DNA from: Stanieria cyanosphaera PCC 7437
GTDB lineage: Bacteria; Cyanobacteriota; Cyanobacteriia; Cyanobacteriales; Xenococcaceae
DNA length: 64,000 nucleotides
Direction of reading: 5' to 3'
NCBI RefSeq assembly: GCF_000317575.1
Contig: NC_019748.1
Location: 4,050,501-4,114,500, forward strand
This document shows positions 25,788 to 35,599 of the stretch, one piece after another. The translations under genes were made by a program, and so were the position numbers. Numbering within the stretch: position 1 is the stretch's first letter; each line of letters starts with the position of its first letter. The notes below the pieces were generated by a model that was not told where the DNA came from, ran no database searches, and saw only the letters and a list, made by a program, of their open reading frames with translations.

Positions 25788-25950
25788 ATGACAATATCGT
25801 TTTACAGCAGTTTTTGTGCTTGGTAGATTAGAGAAGGCAAAGTAAAATGCAGGAGGCAAAAAATATAAAACTTAATTTTGTTTTTTGTTCTCTACTCCCT
25901 ATTAACTGATATTAGTGCTGCTCAACAGCCAAATCCTACTTTAATTAAAA

Positions 25951-26676
25951 TTACTTTTTATAAGCTAAGCCTAAATATAACTCTCCTACTTTCGGATCTT
26001 TTAATAACTGTTCTCCTGTACCTTCAAAACGATCTTTACCACTTTCTAATACATAACCTCGATTTGCCATTAATAAAGCTTTTTTAGCATTTTGTTCCAC
26101 TAAAACAATAGATTTTCCTGTTTGATTAATTGCTTTAATTTGTTCAAAAACAGAATTAACTAAAATAGGTGATAAAGCTGCTGAAGGTTCATCTAACAAT
26201 AATAAATCGGGGTCAAGCATTAATGCCCTACCCATAGCTAACATTTGTCTTTCTCCCCCAGAAAGAGTACCTGCTCGTTGACGACGACGTTCTGCTAATC
26301 TGGGAAACATAGTATAAATAGTGTCTTTTAAAGATTGAAGCGAACCATTACGAATAAATGCCCCCATTTCTAAATTTTCTTCTACAGAAAGAGAAGCAAA
26401 GACATTTGCTATTTGAGGTACGTAACACATTCCCCTACGTACAATTTGGTTTGATTTCAAACCAGCAATATTTTCTCCTTTAAAAATAATTTTTCCTTGA
26501 TTGGGATTGAGCAAACCAAAAATAGTTTTTGCTAATGTAGATTTACCTGCGCCATTAGGTCCAATTACTGCTACCAATTCCCCAGGAGCAATGCGAAAGT
26601 TAATTCCTTGCAATATATTTAAATCTTGCACATATCCAGCATAAACATTTTCTACTTCTAATAACCAATTATTCAT
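25951..26676 (-). CDS. ABC transporter ATPase, LivF/NatE type
   Basis: A 241-residue ATPase of branched-chain or neutral amino-acid importers. Visible are Walker A GPNGAGKST, the Q-loop region YVPQIANVFASLSVEENLEMGA, signature LSGGERQM, Walker B LLLLDEPSAALSP, and VLVEQN in place of the switch His, which is the LivF form. The opening LEVENVYAGYVQDLNILQGINF is also LivF-like. It works with a LivG-type partner and two membrane subunits that are not in this window; in cyanobacteria these genes are often scattered. An ABC urea transporter (UrtE) is less likely without neighbours. Confidence 0.9.
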   Translation of the reverse strand: MNNWLLEVENVYAGYVQDLNILQGINFRIAPGELVAVIGPNGAGKSTLAKTIFGLLNPNQGKIIFKGENIAGLKSNQIVRRGMCYVPQIANVFASLSVEENLEMGAFIRNGSLQSLKDTIYTMFPRLAERRRQRAGTLSGGERQMLAMGRALMLDPDLLLLDEPSAALSPILVNSVFEQIKAINQTGKSIVLVEQNAKKALLMANRGYVLESGKDRFEGTGEQLLKDPKVGELYLGLAYKK

Positions 26677-27095
26677 AACTTAGCTTCAATCAATTATCTT
26701 GCTTGCTTTGTCTGTCTATTTTGCCAACGAAAAGTGTTGGTCTAAAACTATTATTGATTAATTATTTTGTTATTTTTGCAAACTACTCGACATTAGAGCT
26801 TATTTTTAGTTAAATTAAAACAAAGATTTTTTTTGTAGATTAAAAGAAAGCCGTTTGTACATTAGGTTTTTTTTGAGTCTAGACGTGCTAGTACAGCAGT
26901 CCAAGAGAAAGATACATCTCAATCAACTATCAACCATCAACAATTAACAAAAATCCTTGTTGTAAGACGTATTTCATAGAAGTGAGAATTCCTATATATC
27001 TTTCATTGTATAGATGTTGCTTTAATAACAATGCTTAATAATAACAAGTAGAATTTTTAGCTCAATTTTTATTTAAAAAAAATTTTAATAGTAAA
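26677..27095. other. AT-rich gap with heptamer repeats
   Basis: The gap is 419 bases. Heptamers ATCAACT, ATCAACC, ATCAACA and ATTAACA run in tandem at 26922-26949. No gene or clear hairpin was seen. It must hold the promoters of the divergent ABC ATPase and TspO genes. Confidence 0.45.
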
Positions 27096-27572
27096 ATGGA
27101 AGTTCCTTCTTGGTTAGTTATTGGACTTGTGACGATCGCAGTAGCAGCAGCAGCAAATCTTCTTTCCAAAAAAGATATCCGTTGGTTTAAGCATTTACGT
27201 CGCCCTAAATGGCTAACCTTTGAAAAAGCAATTCCTTTAATTTGGACAATTGTATTTATTTGTGGTGCTTGGTCTGCTTATATTGTTTGGGAAGCAGAAC
27301 CTGGTACGATTAAGACATGGTTATTGATGGCTTTTTATTTATTAGTAGAAATAGCTATCGTTGCCTATACTCCTGTGATGTGTAAAGCTCGTAGTCTTAA
27401 AGTTGGTACAATAATTGGTGGTGCAGGTTTTGTTCTAGGTTTAATTCTGGCTTTAATCGTTTTATCAATTAGTGGTTGGGCATTTATTTTGTTACTGCCT
27501 TATCTTCTTTGGAGTCCTATTGGTACTTTTGTGACTTGGCAAATGGCAAAATTAAATCCTGCCGATACCTAA
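27096..27572 (+). CDS. tspO: TspO/MBR family membrane protein
   Basis: A 158-residue protein with five membrane segments, the TspO (translocator/peripheral benzodiazepine receptor) fold. Family features are WFKHLRRPKWLTF after the first helix, PLIWTIVFICGAWSAYIVW, and the last helix LLPYLLWSPIGTFVTWQMAKLN. TspO binds tetrapyrroles and in photosynthetic bacteria modulates pigment gene expression or stress responses. The sequence is somewhat distant from the best-known members (Ser-Pro where many have other residues in the last helix). It stands alone. Confidence 0.82.
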   Translation: MEVPSWLVIGLVTIAVAAAANLLSKKDIRWFKHLRRPKWLTFEKAIPLIWTIVFICGAWSAYIVWEAEPGTIKTWLLMAFYLLVEIAIVAYTPVMCKARSLKVGTIIGGAGFVLGLILALIVLSISGWAFILLLPYLLWSPIGTFVTWQMAKLNPADT

Positions 27573-27691
27573 AAAATTGATTTAGTTGTTCTCTAGTAAA
27601 GACTTAACGGGTTAGCTCAGGTTAGTTTCAACGGTGAGAAATTTAATTGGTAGTTATCATCCGAACTTGATATTACGTCTCTACAGTTATC

Positions 27692-27719
27692 AATCAACAA
27701 TCAACAATCAACTATTAAC
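27692..27719. repeat. Heptamer tandem repeat
   Basis: AATCAAC occurs three times in a row (27692-27712), then TATTAAC. It lies just after the stop codon of the histidine kinase gene, between that gene and tspO. A half-arm like the 58805 palindrome (TTACGTCTCTAC) lies just before it at 27673. Confidence 0.6.
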
Positions 27720-27733
27720 AAAAACCATTTTAG

Positions 27734-29107
27734 TTATTTTAACCAAGTGAAATAAAAAGTTGTTCCTTGTCCTTCTTGAGATTCTAACCAAATTTTTCCC
27801 CCTTGATTTTCGACAATTTTCTTGACAATAGAAAGTCCTATTCCAGTACTTTCTTTTTCTTCACGGGAAGCTAAAGTTTGAAATATTTCAAAAATTTTCT
27901 CGTGGTATCTAACAGGAATTCCCATTCCATTATCAGCTATAGCAAATTGATAAGCAGAATCGCGATCGCTTACAAAAATTTCAATTTTCCCTTCAGGATT
28001 AGAATTATACTTGATTCCATTACTAATTAAGTTACTTAATACTTGTTGTAAAGGTAAAACTTCTGTTTTAAAAACAGGCATTGCTCCATTAATTTTGATT
28101 GTAAACTCTGGCGGAGGATTAAGAGAATCAATGATTTCTGCTAGTAATTCCTTAACATCTACAATCGTTTTTTCTTCTTTAAGTCTACCAGCGCGAGAGT
28201 AGCGCAACAAGCCGTCAATAAACGCATCCATACGAAAAACTCTTTGACGTAGTAGCGTTAGTTGGTGACTGGTATCTTCATCTAATTTATCCTGTAAGTC
28301 TTCTTCTAGCCATTCAGAAAGATTTGCGATCGCTCTTAGTGGAGCTTTTAAATCATGAGAAACAATATAAGTAAACTGGTCTAGCTCTTGATTACGACTA
28401 GTTAAATTAGCGTTGGTTTCTGCCAAACTAGTATTAACTAAAACAAGTTCTTTGGCTTGTTCTTCTAATTTACCTTCTGAGTTGCGATAAAACTGTACAG
28501 CAACAAAATAACTAATTAAACTAATAGTGATTGTAGAAACAAGTAAAATGTTAGTAACATTTCTAACTTGTTCTAAATTATCTCGACGTGAATTGAGCAA
28601 GCGCCATTCTTCTTTTTGGAAAGCATTTAACAAATTACGAACAATGTTCATTTCTTGTTGACTTTCTTCAAACAATTGTCTTAATTGGGGTGATAGCGTT
28701 GTTTGTTGTTCTATTTCCATCCTTTGCAAAATTCGTGCTAGTACATTTAATCTTTGCTGTACTTGTGGTTCAATAGCTTGAAGATGCTGCTTTTGTAAAG
28801 GATTATCTTCAGTTAGTTGCTTTAAAGAATTAAGACGAGAAGGTATTTCTTGAAGTGATTGTTGATAAGGCTTTAAAAAATCTTCATCTTGAGTAATTTT
28901 GTAACCTCGAACTCCCGTTTCTGCATCTAACAACAATCGCAATAAAACATTGCTTTCTCTCATTACTTCTTCGGTATGATTAACCCACCAATGCGCTTTA
29001 GCTTCTTCTTGACGTGACCACATCCAGCCATAGACTGTTATGATAACTGAAAGCAAGGGAATGGCTAAAATTAATGCTCCTCGATAAACAGCAGGTAATT
29101 TAGGCAT
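27734..29107 (-). CDS. CHASE3-domain sensor histidine kinase
   Basis: The 457-residue membrane kinase has TM1 near 9-28, an extracytoplasmic CHASE3 helical sensor (about 40-178, with LLDAETGVRGYKITQDEDFL), TM2 near 183-205, a short coiled coil, HisKA with phosphoacceptor H251 in YIVSHDLKAPLRAI, and HATPase_c with N-box LISNGIKYN, DNGMGIP and STGIGLSIVKKIVE. The kinase part resembles the phytochrome-type group. No response regulator is adjacent, so it is an orphan kinase. The signal is unknown. Length is normal and nothing appears broken. Confidence 0.93.
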   Translation of the reverse strand: MPKLPAVYRGALILAIPLLSVIITVYGWMWSRQEEAKAHWWVNHTEEVMRESNVLLRLLLDAETGVRGYKITQDEDFLKPYQQSLQEIPSRLNSLKQLTEDNPLQKQHLQAIEPQVQQRLNVLARILQRMEIEQQTTLSPQLRQLFEESQQEMNIVRNLLNAFQKEEWRLLNSRRDNLEQVRNVTNILLVSTITISLISYFVAVQFYRNSEGKLEEQAKELVLVNTSLAETNANLTSRNQELDQFTYIVSHDLKAPLRAIANLSEWLEEDLQDKLDEDTSHQLTLLRQRVFRMDAFIDGLLRYSRAGRLKEEKTIVDVKELLAEIIDSLNPPPEFTIKINGAMPVFKTEVLPLQQVLSNLISNGIKYNSNPEGKIEIFVSDRDSAYQFAIADNGMGIPVRYHEKIFEIFQTLASREEKESTGIGLSIVKKIVENQGGKIWLESQEGQGTTFYFTWLK

Positions 29108-29881
29108 TTGTTAATAGTAGTTTGATTAAATTGAGTTTGATTGATGGGAAGTTTATTGAGATTTCGATGCAGCTAAGGCGCGAAGCACAAGTAAACTTTT
29201 TCTATACTCCAGCTTTGCCTAAACAGCACTTATTGTATATGTACGTGACTGCGCGTCTTTTCTAGGAATGAATTCTAAAAATACTTTAACTAAACCCCAA
29301 AATTGTTTTTATTTTCTAGATGATAAAGTATAAAACAAAATGGTTCGTTCTCGATTAAAAATTTTACAAAAAACCATGCTTTTGAAAAAAACTTTAGATA
29401 AAGCTAGCTAAAAATAAGAATTTTTTATGAATTAATCGACTCTTTTTAACAATAAATAAAAACATTTTTAATAAAAAAAACAAATTAGTCTCACATTATA
29501 AACTTAATCCTAGCTTTTCTATAATATACCAGTACTCATTAATCATGAGATAGATACAGTAGACAGCTTGCAGCTTTACCAGTATGAAGCTTTATTTTCA
29601 GATTAAAAACAGCTTTTGTAGATTAATTCTTTTTTAGCATCAGACTTAAGATAGAAAAATTTACGTCATCAAAATTGCTCCTATCCTACATTGAGATAGA
29701 TTTTTATGGCTGGAGAGAGAAGCCTGAAACTGAAATGTACTTCATACTTAGGCAATACTTATGATTTCACCAACGCTATGGGTTGAAATTTGATTAACAA
29801 CTAGTAAACGAATAGACACGAATAATTTCAAACAAGTCGAAACATCTTCAATAACTTAGATGCAAAAATTAGGAACAGAAA
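29108..29881. other. Long AT-rich intergenic region (774 bp)
   Basis: It separates the divergent histidine kinase and the 98-residue-repeat membrane protein. A GC-richer patch at about 29172-29230 (AAGGCGCGAAGCAC, CAGCTTTGCCTAAACAGC) looks like a decayed dispersed repeat. A 23-codon open frame from 29340 is too short to support. The rest is AT-rich without clear structure and probably includes a long 5' leader. Confidence 0.4.
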
Positions 29882-32800
29882 ATGGCGTTAAATTTATTAT
29901 CATTTAGCTCTTTATATAATTTAGCAATATACTTTTCTCAAGTGGTCGTACCTGGCCAACCTCCAACCCAACCAACAGCAGAAAACGCTGCTTTGGTTTT
30001 TAGTGGCCCGCAGTTTTTTAGTGCGCTTATTGCTGGGGTCGTTTTAGCTTTTGCCTTTCAATTATTACTAACTAATTTGGGTGTAGCAGCAGGAATTTCG
30101 TTGCTCGGAAAATCATCTTCTTCCCATCACGAAGAAAAAGAGCCAGATAGTTTTGGTCGCACAATTCGTAAAGTAGGTACAACTTTAGGTTTAGGTACGC
30201 TTATTAGCGTTACTTTGGCTCTATTTTTTGCTTGTCTTTTAGCCGTTAAACTAAGTTTGTTTGTTTCACCTGCATCGGGTGCGATTGTCGGCTTAGTAAT
30301 TTGGGCAACTTTCTTTTCAGCCATGATGTGGCTTAGTTCTACCGCAGTTGGTTCTTTACTAGGTTCGATTTTTAGCACGGCAACTTCGGGGTTACAAGCA
30401 ATTTTTGGTACAGCCACCGCAGCTTTGGGTGCTAAAGCAGCTAATCAACAAATAATTAATACTGCCGAAGCAGCAGTAGCAGCAGTTAAACGAGAATTGG
30501 GTGCAGGAATCGATCCTATAACCATGCGGGAAAATGTTGAAGAATTGCTTCAATCAATTAAAACACCAGAATTAGATTTAGAAAAAATTTCTGCTGATTT
30601 TGAGCGACTGCTTAAAGAAGAAGATTTACGAGAAGTAGTCAATAGTGAAAGCCTCCGCAACATTGATCGCAATACTTTTACTCAGTTGATTAGCGATCGC
30701 AGTAATCTATCGAAACGAGATGTAGAACGCATTGCCTCTAAATTAGAATCAATTTGGCAGAAGGCAACTAATCAGCAACCGAGTTCTAGTTCTAATAATA
30801 AATTAGGAGATTTTGCAAATTATCTTAAGTCAGCTACAAAAGAACAGTTATTGGGTAGCGATCTTAGTAGTAAGCTAGATAGCCTAATTGATGAAATGCG
30901 CAAAGATCGTGAAAATCAAGGTGTCAATCCCACTGCTCAAACTACAACCCTAGGACTAAATAGTTTAATGGGTATGATTTTGGGACGTACCGATCTATCT
31001 GACTTTGATGTCGATAAAATTGTCGCCAAATTACAAAATTTCAAAGAAAGTTTCAGCGAACAAACAGATAAAGTAGTAACTCAAGTTGGCATCAAAGATT
31101 CTCAATCTCGCAGCACGATCAAAACTGATATCGAAAACTATCTCCTCAATGCCTATCCTTGGCAATTAAAACAAAAATATCTTGATGTCGAATTTAGAGA
31201 TTTAATTTACGATCCTAATGCAGACCCTGAAATGGTAGCTGTCGAATTACGACGAATTAATCGTGGTTACTTTGTCGATTTACTAAAACAAAAAGGTCTT
31301 TATACCCAAACACAAATAGAATCTATTGCTAACTTACTCGAAGCAATTCGTTTAGAAGTTATTCACACAGCAGAAGGAGCTAGTGAACGAGAAAAAATGC
31401 TGGCTTTGTTAGCAGAAGTAGAATCTTATTTGGTTAATACTCCTAAATCAGAATTAACTCCAGAAAAAATTCAACTCAACCTCAAACCAGCTTTAGAAGA
31501 CTTTGATGCCAGTTACGAGCAGTTAGGAAATCGCTTAAATCAACTAGATCGTCCTACTTTAGAGCGAATGGTTGAACTACGAGGAGATTTAGATGAGGTT
31601 GAAAAATTCAGAACTATTCAAGAAATCGAACTAATTCGCGACCGCATTTTACAAGAGTCACAAACTAACCTTAGCCAAGCAACAAGTTTAGCAGACCAAC
31701 AATGGCTCAAAGTTCAATCCTATTTAAGAGATACAGGAAAGAGCGAACTCAATCCTCAAGCCATTGAAGCAGAATTAAAATTATTGCTCGAAGATCCCCA
31801 GGCAGGTGCTAACGCTCTCAAAACTAGACTAGCTCAATTCGACCGTGACACTTTAGTTCAGTTACTATCTCAGCGTCAAGATCTAAATCAACAACAGGTT
31901 GAAGATATCATTGATTCGGTTGAAAATGTTTGGTTTAGTATTCAAACTGCACCCCAAAAACTAACAGCTAAAGCTCAACAGCAATACGAAGAAGCCACAA
32001 GTGCGATCGCCAATTATCTTCGTAATACAGGTAAAGCAGAACTTAATCCCGAAGGCATTAAACAAGATCTAACTCTGCTGTTAGACAATCCTCAACTAGG
32101 AGCAAAAGCGATTCGTCAACGTCTAGCTGCGATGGATCGAGATACGTTAGTTCAGTTACTCTCTCAACGAAAAGATCTCAATGAAGCAGAAGTTAATCGA
32201 GCTATTGATGAAGTTCAGTTTACCCTGCGGACTCTTGCCAAAGCACCACGACGTTTAGCAATACGTACTCAAGCCCAAGTTCAAGACTTCCAAAGTGCGA
32301 TCGCCAATTATCTCCGCTCTACTGATAAAGAAGAACTCAATCCTGAAGGAATTAAACGCGATATTGAGTTACTACTTAACGATCCTCGCGCTGGTGCAGA
32401 AAGTTTGCAAAGCAGACTGGCTAAGTTTGACCGCGATACCTTAGTCGCACTCTTGTCCCAACGCAATGATATGAGTCAAGAAGACGTTAATCGTACTATC
32501 GACCAAATCTTATCAGTACGCGATCGCATCTTAGCACAATTACAAACAATTCAAAATCAAGTACAGTCAGTTATCGACCGTGTGTTGGCAAAAATTCGTA
32601 CCTATCTTGATAGTTTAGAACGCCCTGAACTTGCTTACGAAGGGATCAAACACGACTTACAAACTCTCTTTCACGACCCCCAAGCTGGCTTTGAAGCTCT
32701 CAAAGACCGCTTTTCTCAACTAGATCGAGACACCTTGATTGCCGTTTTAAGTTCTCGTGATGATATTTCCCAAGCGGATGCGGAAAGATTGGTATTTCAA

Positions 32801-33010
32801 GTAGAAAGAACACGCGATCGTATTTTACAACGAGCCGAACGAATTCAAACCGAAGCACAACTCCGTTTGGAAGCAGCTAAAGTTGAAGTCCAAAAACAAG
32901 CTGAAGAAACTCGTAAAGCAGCAGCAACAGCTTCTTGGTGGTTATTTTTCACTGCCTTAATTTCTGCCATAGCTTCAGCAGGTGCTGGTGCTTTAGGTGT
33001 AATTGACTAA
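29882..33010 (+). CDS. Membrane-anchored protein with tandem 98-residue helical repeats
   Basis: The 1,042-residue protein belongs to no family I can name. The N-terminal part has hydrophobic segments near 42-72, 105-130 and 135-165. From about residue 310 a helical unit repeats, each opening with a YL motif (NYLRNTGKAELNPEGIK), then an Asp-Pro stretch (LLLDNP..GA), then DRDTLVQLLSQR.D. The Tyr codons start at 30821, 31139, 31427, 31721, 32015, 32309 and 32603. The last five are each exactly 294 bases apart. Long Gln/Glu/Arg-rich helices connect units, and the end has a C-terminal membrane segment (WWLFFTALISAIASAGAGAL). A large helical rod or scaffold tied to a membrane at both ends is the likely form. 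A terminator follows at 33030. Confidence 0.75.
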   Translation: MALNLLSFSSLYNLAIYFSQVVVPGQPPTQPTAENAALVFSGPQFFSALIAGVVLAFAFQLLLTNLGVAAGISLLGKSSSSHHEEKEPDSFGRTIRKVGTTLGLGTLISVTLALFFACLLAVKLSLFVSPASGAIVGLVIWATFFSAMMWLSSTAVGSLLGSIFSTATSGLQAIFGTATAALGAKAANQQIINTAEAAVAAVKRELGAGIDPITMRENVEELLQSIKTPELDLEKISADFERLLKEEDLREVVNSESLRNIDRNTFTQLISDRSNLSKRDVERIASKLESIWQKATNQQPSSSSNNKLGDFANYLKSATKEQLLGSDLSSKLDSLIDEMRKDRENQGVNPTAQTTTLGLNSLMGMILGRTDLSDFDVDKIVAKLQNFKESFSEQTDKVVTQVGIKDSQSRSTIKTDIENYLLNAYPWQLKQKYLDVEFRDLIYDPNADPEMVAVELRRINRGYFVDLLKQKGLYTQTQIESIANLLEAIRLEVIHTAEGASEREKMLALLAEVESYLVNTPKSELTPEKIQLNLKPALEDFDASYEQLGNRLNQLDRPTLERMVELRGDLDEVEKFRTIQEIELIRDRILQESQTNLSQATSLADQQWLKVQSYLRDTGKSELNPQAIEAELKLLLEDPQAGANALKTRLAQFDRDTLVQLLSQRQDLNQQQVEDIIDSVENVWFSIQTAPQKLTAKAQQQYEEATSAIANYLRNTGKAELNPEGIKQDLTLLLDNPQLGAKAIRQRLAAMDRDTLVQLLSQRKDLNEAEVNRAIDEVQFTLRTLAKAPRRLAIRTQAQVQDFQSAIANYLRSTDKEELNPEGIKRDIELLLNDPRAGAESLQSRLAKFDRDTLVALLSQRNDMSQEDVNRTIDQILSVRDRILAQLQTIQNQVQSVIDRVLAKIRTYLDSLERPELAYEGIKHDLQTLFHDPQAGFEALKDRFSQLDRDTLIAVLSSRDDISQADAERLVFQVERTRDRILQRAERIQTEAQLRLEAAKVEVQKQAEETRKAAATASWWLFFTALISAIASAGAGALGVID

Positions 33011-33029
33011 TTATTCCTTTATTTTATCT

Positions 33030-33063
33030 CCTCAGTTATTGGTAAATAGCTGAGGTTTTATTA
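33030..33063 (+). terminator. Rho-independent terminator
   Basis: CCTCAGTTATT (33030-33040) pairs with AATAGCTGAGG (33045-33055) through an 11-bp stem with one G-U and a four-base loop GGTA, then TTTTATT. It ends the 98-residue-repeat gene and could also act on the converging Pap operon. Confidence 0.85.
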
Positions 33064-33078
33064 TGTTTATCTTTTTAC

Positions 33079-33885
33079 TCAAAGATGAGATAAAATTTCT
33101 CTTGCCAGTTGAATAGATTTACGCATTTCCTCGGCCGAAGCAAATCGTCTTTGAGGTAACTTTTGAAGAGCTTTAATTATAGTAGAGTGTAGGATAAATG
33201 GAACAGAATCAGGAATTGTGATGGTTTGATTGAGATGTGCTTTGATTAAATCTCCTGGTAATCCTTCAAAGGGTCTTGTTCCAAGCAATAATTCATAAAG
33301 CATAATCCCAACCGCGTAAAGATCGGAAGCAACAGAATAACGACCATAAAATCTTTCAGGAGCCATGTAAGCAGGAGAACCTGTTGCTCCTACACCTACA
33401 ACCGAAACACCAGCCTCTTGAAATAAACGAGCTATGCCAAAATCAGAAATCTTCGCAATCCAACTATTTCCTTGAGGTTTGAGCAAAACATTCTCTGGTT
33501 TTAGGTCACAGTGAACTACCTCTCGACTGTGAGCGTATTCTAAACCTAATAAAATATCATTAATAAACTTAAGAATATCAAGTTTGTTGATATTTACTTG
33601 AGATTCTATTAAATCTCTTAAAGTGCCTCCTTCACAATAATCCATTACTAAATATCTGTTATTAGAGCTATAATCTAAACCTTGAAAAGTAACTATATTA
33701 GGATGATGCAAACTAACTAAAAAGTTGAGTTCGCGCAAAAATAATTTGGTAGGTAAATTATGGCAATTAAGTTCTTTGAGAGCAACTAATTTACCAGTTT
33801 GACGCTCAACTGCACAAAAAACTTTACTAAATTGACCTTGACCAATTTGTCTAAGAATTTCGTAATGGAAAGGTTTATTTTCCAC
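33079..33885 (-). CDS. spkG: Ser/Thr protein kinase, SpkG-like (slr0152-type)
   Basis: A 268-residue Hanks-type kinase without a membrane segment. Visible are the glycine loop GQGQFSKVF, catalytic Lys in VALKELN (near 37), HCDLKPENVLL (near 127), SDFGIARLF (near 148) and GSPAYMAPE. It is the last gene of a nine-gene run matching Synechocystis slr0144-slr0152, the photosystem II assembly proficiency (Pap) operon, whose last gene encodes SpkG. It starts 25 bases after the TPR gene. The role in PSII assembly or repair is inferred from synteny. Confidence 0.9.
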   Translation of the reverse strand: MENKPFHYEILRQIGQGQFSKVFCAVERQTGKLVALKELNCHNLPTKLFLRELNFLVSLHHPNIVTFQGLDYSSNNRYLVMDYCEGGTLRDLIESQVNINKLDILKFINDILLGLEYAHSREVVHCDLKPENVLLKPQGNSWIAKISDFGIARLFQEAGVSVVGVGATGSPAYMAPERFYGRYSVASDLYAVGIMLYELLLGTRPFEGLPGDLIKAHLNQTITIPDSVPFILHSTIIKALQKLPQRRFASAEEMRKSIQLAREILSHL

Positions 33886-33910
33886 AAAAATTTAATTAAT
33901 AAAAACTAAT

Positions 33911-34669
33911 TTAAGAAAATAATTTTCCTAAAATCACTGGCTCACTATCTTTATCTTGATTAGAATCTTCAAGTTCATAAAGTTTATTACATAAGTCTTT
34001 AGCTTGTTGATAATTCTCCAAATCTTCTTGCTCGAAATATAATTTAGCTGCCATGCGAAAATCTTGAATTGCTCCTTGTTTATCATCTAATTCAGAACGG
34101 ATCACGCCTCTTTGTTGATAAGCATTGGCATTTCTGTGATTATGTTTAATTGCTTCAGTATATAGTTCTCTTGCTTTAGAAAGCTCGCCTATATTTTGAC
34201 AATGATGTGCTAATTCACTAAAATCTTCGGATGAACCTCCAACTGCCATAGCTTTACTTAAAATTTGAATTTTTTCTAATTTTTTAACTAGTTCAGTCAA
34301 TTGTTGTATTTGTTGTTCTACATTTTCATCTTGTTCTTGTAACTTTTGTGTATCAGTATTGAGGTTAGCAATTGATTGTTCAACTGTGCTTATTTGATTA
34401 AAAGCTTGATCTAAATTAATGTGGTTTTCCTGAATCTGAGCCGTTAAAATTGCGATCGCTTTTTGAGTATCTTGGGCTTTTAATAATCGATTGCGATTAC
34501 ACAAATTAACAGCAACACAAATTGATAAAGGAATTGAACTCAAAGCTGTTTGCTGAAGAACTATGGCTAGTAGTGAACCACCAACAGAACTGACCACAGA
34601 AACAATTTCGACCAGATCTAGCCAATGAAAACTTTTTAATTCTGATGATTGATTAATTTGCTGGGACAT
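33911..34669 (-). CDS. Membrane TPR protein, Slr0151-like (PSII repair)
   Basis: The 252-residue protein has two hydrophobic segments (about 17-36 and 40-58), a coiled coil (about 80-130, with IQENHINLDQAFNQISTVEQ) and tetratricopeptide repeats in the last 100 residues (AHHCQNIGELSKARELYTEAIK, NAYQQRGVIRSELDDKQGAIQDF). Slr0151 of Synechocystis has the same domains and operon place and is needed for efficient photosystem II repair in high light. It lies 38 bases after the ferredoxin gene and 25 before the kinase. Confidence 0.85.
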   Translation of the reverse strand: MSQQINQSSELKSFHWLDLVEIVSVVSSVGGSLLAIVLQQTALSSIPLSICVAVNLCNRNRLLKAQDTQKAIAILTAQIQENHINLDQAFNQISTVEQSIANLNTDTQKLQEQDENVEQQIQQLTELVKKLEKIQILSKAMAVGGSSEDFSELAHHCQNIGELSKARELYTEAIKHNHRNANAYQQRGVIRSELDDKQGAIQDFRMAAKLYFEQEDLENYQQAKDLCNKLYELEDSNQDKDSEPVILGKLFS

Positions 34670-34707
34670 AATCGTATCTCAATAACAAAAATTAATTATT
34701 AATATTT

Positions 34708-35028
34708 TTAAGAAAACAATTCTTCAGCTTGATCGGTAACAATAGTGCAATCTGAACGAGGACAAGCAGCACAAGTAAGTATATAACCAGCTTTTAACTC
34801 ATCTGGACTCAAAAATTCTAAAGCTTTAGCCGTTTGTTCTACCTGACCTTGAAGAACTTTACCTAAACAGTCAAAACAACAGCCATTACGACACGAATAA
34901 GGCAAAGTCAGACCTTCTACTTCTGCGATATCCAAAATGTATTCTTCAGAATTGACTTGAATTGTCTGGTTAATTCCTTTGCCTTCGTTAATCAAAGTAA
35001 CATTATAGGTTTTTGTAATTGTATTCAT
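34708..35028 (-). CDS. Plant-type 2Fe-2S ferredoxin (slr0150-type)
   Basis: A 106-residue ferredoxin with cluster ligands in SCRNGCCFDC (C-x4-C-x2-C) and the fourth Cys in GYILTCAACP. Two extra cysteines (GCC and SDCTI) are unusual. It is shorter at the N-terminus than photosynthetic PetF and the cluster loop begins SCRNGCC rather than SCRAGAC, so it is a specialised ferredoxin. Its partner is unknown. In the Pap operon this position is filled by Slr0150. An electron-transfer role in PSII assembly is inferred. Confidence 0.88.
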   Translation of the reverse strand: MNTITKTYNVTLINEGKGINQTIQVNSEEYILDIAEVEGLTLPYSCRNGCCFDCLGKVLQGQVEQTAKALEFLSPDELKAGYILTCAACPRSDCTIVTDQAEELFS

Positions 35029-35088
35029 TGGTCTAATATCCTTTAGTTACAAGCGACAATTATTTAAAATAAAAATTTGTTGACAGCA

Positions 35089-35565
35089 TTACCATAAACC
35101 GAGAATATTATGCTCAACTTGGAAAACTACCATAATTAACTCGGCTTCTTCAGGAGTGAGATAGTTTTTGATAACTTCTTGAATAGTAGGATAGTGATTC
35201 TGAACATATCGTTTCCATCCAATCGCACGAACAATAGTTTGAAACCAAATTAGTGTGCCTTCGCGCAAGCGGTCTAAGTCGTCCATTAACATAGCAGTAC
35301 ATGAGTAACATATGGCATTTTTTCGATCTCGCCTACAAATTTCTATTTCGTAATCTCCCATCACGAATAATTGGTTATTTTGATTTAAAGCCCGCATTTT
35401 AGCTTCTACTTCTGGAATAATTTCTGCTTCGTGATCCCTAATTTTTTCATAGGTACGAATGCGCAAGTCTACCGAATCGAGATATTCTTCTAAAAACTGC
35501 AACTCCTGATCCGTTGCATAACGACCATCAACTTCTAAACTTAAACGAGTTAGTTGAGTTAACAT
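35089..35565 (-). CDS. Phycobilisome-like (globin-fold) protein, slr0149-type
   Basis: A 158-residue all-helical protein with the phycobiliprotein-like pattern: LSLEVDGRYATDQELQFLEEYL at the start, NAICYSCTAMLMDDLDRLREG around the region that holds the bilin-binding Cys in true phycobiliproteins, and a helical end YPTIQEVIKNYLTPEEAELI. The Cys spacing does not match the usual C-x-R-D bilin site, so pigment attachment is doubtful. It is one of two such proteins in the operon (see 36877-37362). A scaffold or sensor role near PSII is inferred from operon context only. Confidence 0.75.
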   Translation of the reverse strand: MLTQLTRLSLEVDGRYATDQELQFLEEYLDSVDLRIRTYEKIRDHEAEIIPEVEAKMRALNQNNQLFVMGDYEIEICRRDRKNAICYSCTAMLMDDLDRLREGTLIWFQTIVRAIGWKRYVQNHYPTIQEVIKNYLTPEEAELIMVVFQVEHNILGLW

Positions 35566-35599
35566 AAATCAAATTGTTTGATTGCAAATTGTGAATTAT

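Noticed and set aside
25878-26087. Plus-strand hydrophobic frame of 69 residues.
   Set aside because: It overlaps the conserved end of the ABC ATPase on the other strand.
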